Source: an uncultured Amphritea sp. (GTDB lineage: Bacteria > Pseudomonadota > Gammaproteobacteria > Pseudomonadales > Balneatricaceae). From it: a stretch of 64,000 bases of DNA. Positions 53,599-61,720 of the stretch are shown here, in pieces. A model generated the notes under the pieces. It searched no databases, was not told where the DNA came from, and worked only from the letters and a program-made list of their open reading frames with translations. The stretch is from the NCBI RefSeq assembly GCF_937127095.1, contig NZ_CAKZLP010000060.1:144788-208787 (forward strand), written 5' to 3'. Position 1 is the stretch's first letter. Each line of letters starts with the position of its first letter. The position numbers and the translations under genes are program-made.

Positions 53599-55512
53599 GT
53601 TTTGTTCGTCATTACCGCTTACACTTTCTATACTGATTGCCTTCCAGCCCCATTCGGATCTTTTCTTATTGTAATTTAGAACCGCCTGACCGATGACAAA
53701 GTCGCCATCACTAATACTATTTTCTCTTATCAAAGGCGGTGGAATAAATATTCCATCATCGGTGAATCCCATATCGTTTTCTTCTCGAATATCGTCGCTA
53801 AAAGGCTTCAAGATACTGCTTGGAATGGGTTTTGTTGTTCTGGAAGATGTAAGTACCCTGTAACGGGTTCCTTGCCTGCTTGTGTACTTAGCTAAACGTA
53901 ATGAAATCGCATCGCCTTCTTTGAACCTTTCAGGCAGATCTGAAAAATGAATCACGCCATCAATTGTTCTACTGATCATAAAGTGTATTAGTTTTTTGCT
54001 TGTATTGACGTGGTCTACAATTCCAATTTGCTGCTCAAAAATATCCCAGTCTTCATTTGAGGCACGTTCTTCAATGGCATACACCTGGAATCGGTTTTCT
54101 CTATCGGGCTCGCCTTTGATCTTTAAAGCGGCTCCTGGTTTACCTGCTTCAAAAGTTAGTTTTGATTCAGGAATTGTAACTTCCATAGGTAGTGAACTTG
54201 ATTGAACGTAAAGTTTGCGTTTAGCTTTATCTTTTTTGCCTTCGATAAAAAATGTGTCACCTAGCACTGCATTCATCCAAGGTAAATCACTGTATAAAAG
54301 CTCCTCTGCATAGGGGGCTTTATCTAAGTAGAGCTGATGATTCGATTTACTGCTGATAGCGCCTTGATACCAAGTGCTGCGCATGAGTATTTCTGCTGAT
54401 TCAGGGATTTTTTGATTATTCTCTGATCGATAATTAACAAGTTGATCAACTTCCAATTTGGCTTCTGAAGCTAGGCCGTTTTTTGAAAGGAGTTCCGCAA
54501 GCTTGATTTTAACTTTGCCAACAAAATTAATATCTTTTGAGCAAAGTAATGCCTTGCAGTAACAAGAAATTGCCAGTTCGAGAGAGTTTGATTGATGAAT
54601 ATCTCCGAGAAGCTCCCATGCCCAGTAGTCGTTGATCTTATTTTTGACAACTTCTAGACCATAGGAAAAAGCTTCATTACTTTGCTTTGTTGCCATCAAT
54701 GCTCTGGCCTTGCTCAGTTTTAGCCAGATATTATCTGGATATCTATTAATGCAGTCATTGATATAGGGAAGCAGATAGATTAGTTCTTCGTAAGAATCTC
54801 TCGTGTAGGAATCTTTACTGGCGTGTTGAATAACACGTTCTGCTAGAGACGGATATGAATTTCCATCATCAGAAATATATGGGTCATAGTCCTCAGGGCG
54901 AAGATTTTCTAAACCCCATATGCGAGCAAAAGCTCCCATATTTAACTTTCCTTCTTTAGCTATTTTGTCTGCTAGTTGAAGAATGCAAGTGTGCAACAGA
55001 GATGGTTTTTCCGTGTTTAGTTTGAGGTAGTCATTAATGAACCTTTTCGCGCTATTGAAATTGACCGGCGTTTGTTCTGTCATGCCTTTTGCGACACGGT
55101 ATAGCTCCCATGCTAAGCCGGTTTGAACATCAATAGATTGATCTCCGTTATTGTATATACGTTTGTAGAGATTTAACGCTCCATGATGATCGCCTTGCTT
55201 GCTTAGAGATTTTGCTTTGAGAATTTCTTGGCTATTGGGGTTGCACAGTCTGAGTGCATACTCTCTTTGATCCGTTAGTATTTTGTCTGATGCATCAATA
55301 TTCAAGTTCCGAAGTTGATCAGAGTAGTGATGAATATTTTCACTTTTTCCAGATTGTGCGTCTCTTTTAATTAAATCGATTACGCACCATGCAAAAGCCT
55401 TTATATCCCATTCATCGTTATCTGGGTTGTTAATCAGCTCAATCGCCATTTTGTAGGCTTCATCAAGCTTGCCTTCCTTGCGAATAGAAAAAACGTCCCT
55501 GCTAGTGATCAC
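53593..55512 (-). CDS. Repeat protein with tandem OB/cold-shock-like C-terminal domains
   Basis: The 639-residue protein has helical-repeat, TPR-like segments over about 1-380 (REGKLDEAYKMAIELINN, KQGDHHGALNLYKRIYNNGD, KLSKARALMATKQSNEAFSY). Beta-rich C-terminal domains follow. One reads GIVDHVNTSKKLIHFMIS, then DGVIHFSDLPERFKEGDAIS, much like a cold-shock/OB fold. A second reads DDGIFIPPPLIRENSISDGD, then AVLNYNKKRSEWGWKAI. These suggest nucleic-acid binding. It overlaps the helicase gene by four bases and its stop lies in the attC, so it is the second gene of cassette 1. I did not recognise a named family with certainty. Confidence 0.75.
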   Translation of the reverse strand: MITSRDVFSIRKEGKLDEAYKMAIELINNPDNDEWDIKAFAWCVIDLIKRDAQSGKSENIHHYSDQLRNLNIDASDKILTDQREYALRLCNPNSQEILKAKSLSKQGDHHGALNLYKRIYNNGDQSIDVQTGLAWELYRVAKGMTEQTPVNFNSAKRFINDYLKLNTEKPSLLHTCILQLADKIAKEGKLNMGAFARIWGLENLRPEDYDPYISDDGNSYPSLAERVIQHASKDSYTRDSYEELIYLLPYINDCINRYPDNIWLKLSKARALMATKQSNEAFSYGLEVVKNKINDYWAWELLGDIHQSNSLELAISCYCKALLCSKDINFVGKVKIKLAELLSKNGLASEAKLEVDQLVNYRSENNQKIPESAEILMRSTWYQGAISSKSNHQLYLDKAPYAEELLYSDLPWMNAVLGDTFFIEGKKDKAKRKLYVQSSSLPMEVTIPESKLTFEAGKPGAALKIKGEPDRENRFQVYAIEERASNEDWDIFEQQIGIVDHVNTSKKLIHFMISRTIDGVIHFSDLPERFKEGDAISLRLAKYTSRQGTRYRVLTSSRTTKPIPSSILKPFSDDIREENDMGFTDDGIFIPPPLIRENSISDGDFVIGQAVLNYNKKRSEWGWKAISIESVSGNDEQNM

Positions 55513-58331
55513 GAGCTCAGCCCTTCCGTTATAACAGTCTGAATTTCAGAAAATAACGTATCTGATGTACAGGAATTATTAACGGGGGCGTACTTGGTGA
55601 ATTGATTTTTCCCGTTATAAAAAATGTCAATCACAGCACACTCTCCAGATTGGGTAAAAGTGTAGCGCTGTTTCCAATCCATTGATTCAACATTGTTGAT
55701 CTTGATTCCTCGCTCATTCACAAGAGGTGTAAGTCTTGAATGAAACTCGTTCAGAAACTCTTCATTGAACGTGAATTCAGAGTCAGAACCTGAGGTCTCT
55801 GGAACAATGAGTATTCCATTAATAGGAGAAAGGATGTCCAGTAATCTAAAGCCAAAGTCTGATTGTGTGGGGGCGGTAATTCTCGTAATTTTTCCCTTAC
55901 CGTTATAGCCGATATCTATTCGCGCTATCTCATCATTTACTTCAAAAAAATAAATTTCTAGGTACTGACTTTGGCTAACATCTTGGATCTTTATGTCGGA
56001 GCCCTTTAATAGTCTTCGAACTCGTCCTAATACCTCAAGTGAAAAGTGTGCATGAGACGGAATGCTGAAGTTATTGTCTTCTTCTGTGAAAATGGGGTTG
56101 TCACTGGCGCTTACATCTTGATGGCTTGCCTTTGAAGTATCCTGGCTGCTTACCTTAGGGCTTAAAATGTTTGGAGAGTTAACTGCTTTGATGCCAGCAC
56201 CAAGCTTTAGATTTGGCGGGTCTAAAAGGTATAGGTTTTTCGATGTTCTGGTGATTGCCGTATAGAGCCAGCGAAAGTAATCAGCGGATAGCTGACCCTG
56301 ATGTGTTTTACATTTTACAAACACATGATTCCATTCACTGCCCTGTGCTTTATGGCAAGTAATGGCATAGCCAAACTTAAGTCTCAAAGCATTGAAATAT
56401 GAATCTGATCGCAGGGTTTCTTTAAATTCCAAACTTCCGCGCTTTAAATGTGGATGACGGATGCAAAAATCCAAATACAAGGCTTTGCTCTCATCCGAAG
56501 TAAGACCTGGATGTTCGCTGTAAAGTAAGTCTTCTAGAATTTTTGCGTTGAAAAAATGTGAGGTTCCGTCTAAATCTTTAAAGCCTATAATGACGTCTTT
56601 AAAAGCTAACGAAACGGAAATTTCTTCTACTTCATTCGTTTCTAAGTTCTTTCTACGCAAGGTTATTTTTCTGCGCCCTGTTGGACTTAAAATCTCTCTA
56701 ACTAGGCCGAAGTCACCATTTGAAATAAAGAACCCATAAGCATTGCTGTTGCTTACGGCCATCACTTTATCGCCCCTAGAAATCTCTAGATTATCTGGGA
56801 AAAAATGCTGTCTTATTTTGCGGTTATAGGCAGCAACATCAGAATTTGAATGAGCAAGGACTATAGATTCAGCGTTAATTTTTCTATTGCAGGATTCAAG
56901 GTATAGATCTAGCAAGTCTTGATGGCTTACGTTGATGATATCTGGATAGCTTGTATCTATTGATAATTGATTGAAAACCCCGCTCTTTAGAGATTTACGA
57001 AGGTTTATAGAGTTTAGCATGACCCCGCTGTCTGACTTTTGACGAACAACCTCAGTCAATTCAAAAAGAGTGCTTTTGATATTGTGCTCTCTAGATAGAT
57101 ACTTCTCGTCAAGAGCAGGAGAGAAATTCATTCCGACAGGTGGAAGCTGGGCATCATCGCCAATAAAGATTACTTTTTTACTGTGGTCATTATGGTCTAG
57201 ATTTACAAACTTGAAAAAGTCTCTGAGCAAGTAGCCAGTACCGAATCTAAAGAACTCTTCCTCATGGTATACATCCGCAATCATTGATGATTCGTCAACA
57301 ATGTAAACAGTATCAGCAGACATTTCATTAACAGCCAGTTGAGCATAGAACTTAAATGTTTCAGACCCATCAAGATTGTGTTCTTTATACTCAGAAATAT
57401 CTTTGAACGAATAGATTGTCTTGTGAATAGTGTAAGCGGGGGATTGTGTTTTTTTAGCAATTACTTTTGATGCCTTTCCAGTAGGAGCGGCTAGGACATA
57501 GTTTCTTCCAATAGCCCTAAAGTACTCAGTTAGGCCTTTAGTTATAAATGTCTTACCTGTTCCGGCGTAACCTTTTAATAAGAATACGCTTTCTTCTTTA
57601 TTGTTGAGAAACGAATCAAGCTTATCAACCAATAAACTTTGTCCATCAGTTAAATTGTATTCAGAGAAAGCGTCGTGTAGTTTAATTAGGTCTCGAGTGT
57701 TTTCGGGTGCTAGGTCGAATGTTGATGCAGCTTTTGATGATGCTTCCTTGAATTCGGTTAGTTTAACTTGATCTAGTTCTTTTTTGAGTTCGAGTGCCTG
57801 GTTTTGAGCCATTTGTTCTGATTCTTCGAGTTTCAAGAGCTCTTCTTTTACTTTTGCTAATTGCTCTTCAAGCTCTTTGTTACTCTGGCTTAGAGTGTTT
57901 AGCCCTATATCAGGGTGGCAGGGCTCTATATATGGTGGGTAACTTTCATATATTGAGCCGCTATATGTTTTGAACATCCACTGACCGATCAAATATGCAT
58001 CTCTCAGTAGTGCTAACGCATCATCTGAATGTACGCTTCGGCCATGTGCCGCTTTATTTCCTAACATCCTGATTGCGTGCAGCTTTTCCAAAATATTTTC
58101 ATCAATCACTTCGATGAAAATGTTGGATTTTAGTTTTTCGAAGAACCCATCACTTTGCTCGCAAGGTAAATTTAGTTCTCTATAGAGAATCCCTACTAAC
58201 TGTTCAGCAAAGCAACGTAGTTTGATAATTGCAGTGTGAGGATCAGTGTGTGCATATTTCTCAGCGAAATTGGCATGCTCATATAGTTGAGGCCAGCGAT
58301 TCTGCAATGGTAGAAAGTTGTTTGACTGCAA
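55509..58331 (-). CDS. DUF4145-like N-terminal domain plus SF1 (RecD/UvrD-type) helicase
   Basis: The N-terminal 110 residues (IIKLRCFAEQLVGILYREL to IRMLGNKAAHGRSV) match the DUF4145 all-helical domain. A coiled coil (about 150-200) links to a superfamily 1 helicase: GYAGTGKTFITKG, VYIVDESSMIADVY, VIFIGDDAQLPPVG, YAITCHKAQGSEWNHVFV and LYTAITRTSKNLYLL. The last ~210 residues hold two similar ~75-residue units (IARIDIGYNGKGKIT, AVIDIFYNGKNQFTK). A TTG at 58331 (MQSNNFLPLQ) fits the family N-terminus. An ATG at 58394 would use bases from attI and add 21 poor residues. All ATPase motifs are intact. Confidence 0.82.
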   Translation of the reverse strand: MQSNNFLPLQNRWPQLYEHANFAEKYAHTDPHTAIIKLRCFAEQLVGILYRELNLPCEQSDGFFEKLKSNIFIEVIDENILEKLHAIRMLGNKAAHGRSVHSDDALALLRDAYLIGQWMFKTYSGSIYESYPPYIEPCHPDIGLNTLSQSNKELEEQLAKVKEELLKLEESEQMAQNQALELKKELDQVKLTEFKEASSKAASTFDLAPENTRDLIKLHDAFSEYNLTDGQSLLVDKLDSFLNNKEESVFLLKGYAGTGKTFITKGLTEYFRAIGRNYVLAAPTGKASKVIAKKTQSPAYTIHKTIYSFKDISEYKEHNLDGSETFKFYAQLAVNEMSADTVYIVDESSMIADVYHEEEFFRFGTGYLLRDFFKFVNLDHNDHSKKVIFIGDDAQLPPVGMNFSPALDEKYLSREHNIKSTLFELTEVVRQKSDSGVMLNSINLRKSLKSGVFNQLSIDTSYPDIINVSHQDLLDLYLESCNRKINAESIVLAHSNSDVAAYNRKIRQHFFPDNLEISRGDKVMAVSNSNAYGFFISNGDFGLVREILSPTGRRKITLRRKNLETNEVEEISVSLAFKDVIIGFKDLDGTSHFFNAKILEDLLYSEHPGLTSDESKALYLDFCIRHPHLKRGSLEFKETLRSDSYFNALRLKFGYAITCHKAQGSEWNHVFVKCKTHQGQLSADYFRWLYTAITRTSKNLYLLDPPNLKLGAGIKAVNSPNILSPKVSSQDTSKASHQDVSASDNPIFTEEDNNFSIPSHAHFSLEVLGRVRRLLKGSDIKIQDVSQSQYLEIYFFEVNDEIARIDIGYNGKGKITRITAPTQSDFGFRLLDILSPINGILIVPETSGSDSEFTFNEEFLNEFHSRLTPLVNERGIKINNVESMDWKQRYTFTQSGECAVIDIFYNGKNQFTKYAPVNNSCTSDTLFSEIQTVITEGLSS

Positions 58332-58385
58332 TTTTCTTAATTTCCTTCTCTTTAGTCTTACACTGATGCTACGGGCTGGGTAGAC

Positions 58386-58392
58386 ATGTAAC
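58386..58392 (-). other. attI crossover site
   Basis: GTTACAT on the minus strand fits the GTTRRRY core at six of seven positions and separates attI from cassette 1. It complements the ATGTAAC core of the cassette's attC exactly. It lies 331 bp from the intI start codon. Confidence 0.8.
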
Positions 58393-58512
58393 ATTTTAAT
58401 TGTGTGCGTGCGCGTTTTGAAACCGCAAGACTGTGTCGGGGGAAGTTGTATCTATTTGAACTGAAAAGATAATTCTGAAGCACGTCGTTTTTCATCCCCT
58501 GAAAACACGCAA

Positions 58513-58651
58513 GCACGGTTTGCTGTTTTTTTATGGCACGCTTTGTCACCTGCCACATTTCCTATCTGACTGATAATGCACCACTTCTAAAGGTTATTCC
58601 AGTGCCAAACCGTGCCAACTTATCAACAGCAACCTGACAAAGCGTGCCAAC
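58513..58651. repeat. Iterated GCACGsTTTG motifs in the attI region
   Basis: Four related motifs occur. On the plus strand they are GCACGGTTTG (58513-58522) and GGCACGCTTTGTCA (58535-58548). On the minus strand they are CAAACCGTGC (58606-58615) and TGACAAAGCGTGCC (58635-58648). The last is a perfect inverse of the second. The two right-hand copies also form a direct repeat CAAASCGTGCCAAC at 58606 and 58638, 32 bp apart. They lie between the crossover site and the intI promoter. Confidence 0.85.
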
Positions 58652-58673
58652 AGTCTGGACTTATTCAAATTAA

Positions 58674-58689
58674 CTGTCTATATATACAG
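58674..58689 (+). promoter_or_regulatory. LexA (SOS) box of intI
   Basis: CTGTCTATATATACAG fits the gammaproteobacterial CTG-N10-CAG LexA box with its AT-rich alternating centre. It is 34 bp before the intI ATG, so integrase expression is expected to be induced by DNA damage, as known for other integrons. Confidence 0.88.
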
Positions 58690-58722
58690 TAAACAACCAT
58701 CAATTATCCACAGGGACGTGAG

Positions 58723-59700
58723 ATGAAAAGTAGCCCTTTTCTTAACCATATTCGCCAGGAGCTTCGACTTCGTGGTTACAGCCTGAGAACTGAAAAAGTT
58801 TATATTCAGTGGATAAAGCAGTTCATTCATTTTCATAAGTTACGACACCCTGTTGAAATGGGCGCAACCGAGGTTCGGGATTTTTTATCCTATCTTGCTA
58901 ATGACCGCTTTGTGGCAATCAACACTCAGAAATCTGCACTCAACGCATTGGTCTTTTTATATGGCAAAATACTCAAGGTTGAACTGGGTGACCTGGGGTT
59001 CAGTCATGCACGACGCGGACGCAGGATTCCTGTCGTTCTATCGACTGCGGAAGTAGCGGCCATCCTTAAAAAACTGACCGGCCGGGACTATCTTATTTTT
59101 TCTATTCTCTATGGTAGTGGTTTACGTGTAACTGAGGCTCTCAGACTGCGGATTGGAGACTTAGACCCTGAACGCTTATCGATCACCGTCCGTGATGGCA
59201 AGGGTAATAAAGACCGTACAACGATTCTCAGCCATTCACTCATTCCGTACATCCGACAACAGATTAAAATCGCCAGTGACCTGCAACAAAAAGATAACGC
59301 TTCAGGAGTAGGCCCGTCCCTGCCCAATGCGTTGCATAAAAAGTATCCAAACGCTTTCAGGCAACCCTGTTGGATGTATCTATTCCCATCCACTCAGTTA
59401 TCAGCTCATCCTTTAAACGGAATACTTTGCCGACACCATCTTCATGACTCAGTACCGCGCAAAGCATTACGAATTGCTGTAGCCAATGCGGAAATAATTC
59501 ATAAGCGCGTCAGCTGTCATACTTTCAGGCACTCTTTTGCCACTCACCTGCTTGAAGCTGGCAGAGATATACGCACCGTTCAGGAGTTACTTGGCCACAG
59601 CGATGTTAAAACAACTCAGATATACACTCATGTTATCGGACAACAATTTGCAGGCACGGCAAGCCCTTTGGATGCTCTGACAACCGGACAAAGCGACTAA
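58723..59700 (+). CDS. intI: Integron integrase IntI
   Basis: This 325-residue tyrosine recombinase has the core-binding N-terminal SAM-like domain (LRLRGYSLRTEKVYIQWIKQ) and catalytic Arg in YGSGLRVTEALRLRIGDLD. It also has HTFRHSFATHLLE, the GHSDVKTTQIYTHV box with the nucleophilic Tyr, and a C-terminal SPLD. The segment around LHKKYPNAFRQPCWMYLFPS and GILCRHHLHDS is the extra alpha-helical patch unique to IntI among tyrosine recombinases. It is full length, with AGGGA upstream and a LexA box. It probably integrates and excises the cassettes at attI/attC. Confidence 0.95.
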   Translation: MKSSPFLNHIRQELRLRGYSLRTEKVYIQWIKQFIHFHKLRHPVEMGATEVRDFLSYLANDRFVAINTQKSALNALVFLYGKILKVELGDLGFSHARRGRRIPVVLSTAEVAAILKKLTGRDYLIFSILYGSGLRVTEALRLRIGDLDPERLSITVRDGKGNKDRTTILSHSLIPYIRQQIKIASDLQQKDNASGVGPSLPNALHKKYPNAFRQPCWMYLFPSTQLSAHPLNGILCRHHLHDSVPRKALRIAVANAEIIHKRVSCHTFRHSFATHLLEAGRDIRTVQELLGHSDVKTTQIYTHVIGQQFAGTASPLDALTTGQSD

Positions 59701-59840
59701 GCGGCTAAGCGACTAGCATTTTCCAGAAAAAAGACAACTCTGGCAGTTCAACCTGTTTAGGTTTATCGTCCTATTATTAATGAGTTACGAATACTCTTTC
59801 TTTTTCCCAGTGCTTTGTCAGTCATAAAAAGGCCAACATC

Positions 59841-60779
59841 ATGCGTTACCTTATCTATCTGATTTTACCCCTGCTGACTGCCTGCAGCGGCTCCTCAGAG
59901 AATCTTGCGCTGGGAACTCTGGAGAGAGACCGGATTGCCCATACCGCCACCGCCAGTGAGGTGGTGACTGAACTGCCCGTTGCGCCAGGCGCGCAGGTCA
60001 CCAAAGGCATGACCCTGGTCAGACTGGACAGCACCCTACAGCAGGCCAGAGTTGATAAGGCGGTCGCCGAGGTCGCGGTGGCACAAGCGAATCTGGAAAA
60101 ACTACGCAACGGTGCCCGGGAAGAGGAAGTGGCCGCGGCGACCGCTAATGTAGCGGGTGCCCGGGCCTCTCTGGTGGAGAGCAACGCAAATTATCAGCGT
60201 ATTCTCAACCTGAAAAAGCAGAAGCTGGTCAGCCAGTCTACTCTGGATAAAGCCCGGGCTGACCGGGATGCTATTCAGGCACGTTTAAACAATACTCAGG
60301 AAGCGCTGCTATTGCTGACCAACGGCACCCGCGAAGAGGACCTGCGCTCAGCAGAGGCGCAACTGAGTGCAGCCAACGCAGCCCTGAGCATTGAAAAGAA
60401 ACAACTCTCAGATCTCACCATCATCGCCACCCGCGATGGCATTCTCGACAACCTGCCCTGGAATCTGGGTGAACGGGTCACCCTCGGCAGCCCGCTGGCG
60501 ATTGTGCTGGCGGGTAAAGCCCCCCATGCACGGGTCTATGTGCCGGAACCCTACCGGGTAAAACTTCATGTCGGCGACGCGTTAATTGTCCATGTAGATG
60601 GTATCGAACAACCGATCACCGGACGACTCAGCTGGATTGCCACAGAACCGGCATTCACCCCCTATTACGCCCTGAACCAGGATGAACGTGCGCGCTTGAT
60701 GTATCTCGCGGAGGTGCAACTTCCGGACAGTGAATCTGAATTGCCAAACGGAGTACCGACACAGGTTGAGTTACCATGA
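59841..60779 (+). CDS. HlyD-type membrane fusion protein, YbhG-like
   Basis: The 312-residue periplasmic adaptor begins with a lipoprotein-like signal (LILPLLTACSGS; lipobox L-T-A-C). A biotinyl/lipoyl-like half (VVTELPVAPGAQVTKGMTL) and a long coiled-coil hairpin carrying the duplicated NGAREEEV and NGTREEDL segments follow. The second lipoyl half is LPWNLGERVTLGSPLAIVL. It overlaps the next ABC gene by four bases; the three genes form an exporter like YbhGFSR. The exported substrate is unknown (drug or lipid efflux is typical). Confidence 0.9.
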   Translation: MRYLIYLILPLLTACSGSSENLALGTLERDRIAHTATASEVVTELPVAPGAQVTKGMTLVRLDSTLQQARVDKAVAEVAVAQANLEKLRNGAREEEVAAATANVAGARASLVESNANYQRILNLKKQKLVSQSTLDKARADRDAIQARLNNTQEALLLLTNGTREEDLRSAEAQLSAANAALSIEKKQLSDLTIIATRDGILDNLPWNLGERVTLGSPLAIVLAGKAPHARVYVPEPYRVKLHVGDALIVHVDGIEQPITGRLSWIATEPAFTPYYALNQDERARLMYLAEVQLPDSESELPNGVPTQVELP

Positions 60780-61720
60780 GTCACACAACACCGGAATATG
60801 CCATCAAAGCGGAGCAACTGAGTCGCCGGTTTGGCGATTCACTGGCGGTGCAAAAGCTCGACCTGGAAGTGGAGAAAGGCCGCATCTATGGTTTTCTCGG
60901 CCCCAACGGCTGCGGCAAAACCACCACCATCCGCATGCTCACCGGCCTGCTGAAACCCAGCGCAGGAAAGGTACATGTGCTGGGTTTCAGCCTGCCGGAA
61001 GACGCTGAAAAACTGCGCCTGCGTATCGGCTATATGACGCAGAAATTTTCTCTCTATGATGATCTTACCGTGCTGGAAAATCTCAAATTTATCGCCAGTA
61101 TTTACGGCCTGACAGCCCGACAACAAAAACAACGAATCGCAGAGTTGCTGAGTATCTATGGCCTGCAAGCTAAGTCAAAACAGTTAGCCGGCAGTATGAG
61201 TGGCGGGCAACGGCAACGGCTCAGTCTGGCGGCCGCAACCCTGCACAAACCGGAACTACTGTTTCTTGATGAACCCACCTCTGCGGTCGATCCTGAAAAT
61301 CGCCGGGAGTTCTGGGAACAACTGTTTGACCTGAGCGACCAGGGCACCAGCATTCTGGTCTCCACCCACTATATGGATGAGGCAGAACGCTGTCATAAAC
61401 TGGCCATTCTTGAAAATGGTATTAAACGAGCGGATGGCAGTCCGGACGAACTGATGCAACAGATGGGGGCCAGCGTTGTAGAGATCAGTTCAGACGAACT
61501 GCGCCAGCTTAAACAAACCCTCACCGAGCTGCCGGAGGTGATTTCCGCTGCTCAGCTGGGCGCGCGCCTCAGGGTACTGGTGAAGGATAGCGTCACCGAC
61601 CCCATCGGCTTTTTATCACCGCACGTTTCAACCAACGCTGAAGACCAGTTATCCCTGGTGCGGCCCAGTTTAGAGGATGTGTTTGTCACCTGCACCGGCT
61701 CCGGCAGGGAGAGAGTATGA
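60776..61720 (+). CDS. ABC exporter ATP-binding protein, YbhF-like
   Basis: The ATPase of 314 residues has GPNGCGKTTTIRML, SGSMSGGQRQRLSLAAATL and LLFLDEPTSAVDPENRREFW. It energises the membrane permease encoded next (61717-62862). It carries one nucleotide-binding domain and a C-terminal DUF4162-like tail. It overlaps the genes before and after by four bases each. Confidence 0.93.
   Translation: MSHTTPEYAIKAEQLSRRFGDSLAVQKLDLEVEKGRIYGFLGPNGCGKTTTIRMLTGLLKPSAGKVHVLGFSLPEDAEKLRLRIGYMTQKFSLYDDLTVLENLKFIASIYGLTARQQKQRIAELLSIYGLQAKSKQLAGSMSGGQRQRLSLAAATLHKPELLFLDEPTSAVDPENRREFWEQLFDLSDQGTSILVSTHYMDEAERCHKLAILENGIKRADGSPDELMQQMGASVVEISSDELRQLKQTLTELPEVISAAQLGARLRVLVKDSVTDPIGFLSPHVSTNAEDQLSLVRPSLEDVFVTCTGSGRERV

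Larger units (their letters stand above)
53533..58391 (-). mobile_element. Integron cassette 1 (4,859 bp, two genes)
   Basis: The cassette runs from the crossover after G58392 (GTTACAT, minus strand) to G53533 in its attC. When circular its R' (GTTACAT) would exactly complement its R'' (ATGTAAC), which fixes both ends. Most integron cassettes are under 1.5 kb with one gene; this one carries a two-gene operon (55509-58331 and 53593-55512) and is next to attI, the most recently inserted and best-expressed position. Confidence 0.8.
51959..59700 (-). mobile_element. Chromosomal integron: intI, attI and cassette array
   Basis: The region is bounded by the integrase gene (58723-59700, plus strand) and the end of the last cassette core at 51959. 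Cassette genes run mainly on the minus strand, away from intI, as in integrons. Evidence is an IntI-type integrase with SOS box, an attI-side crossover site GTTACAT (58386-58392), a full attC (53527-53598), a second attC-like site (52342-52401) and cassette ends whose 7-bp cores match exactly. The AT-richness and content (toxin-antitoxin, glyoxalase-like, unknown proteins) are typical of gene cassettes. Confidence 0.85.

Noticed and set aside
57990..58080. RMLGNKAAH as a HEPN ribonuclease motif in the helicase N-terminus
   Set aside because: The spacing from Arg to His is seven residues, not the RX4-6H of active HEPN nucleases; it fits DUF4145 instead.
58386..58394. ATG at 58394 as the helicase start, formed across the attI/cassette crossover
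   Set aside because: The first 21 residues do not match the family, and a TTG at 58331 starts the conserved N-terminus.
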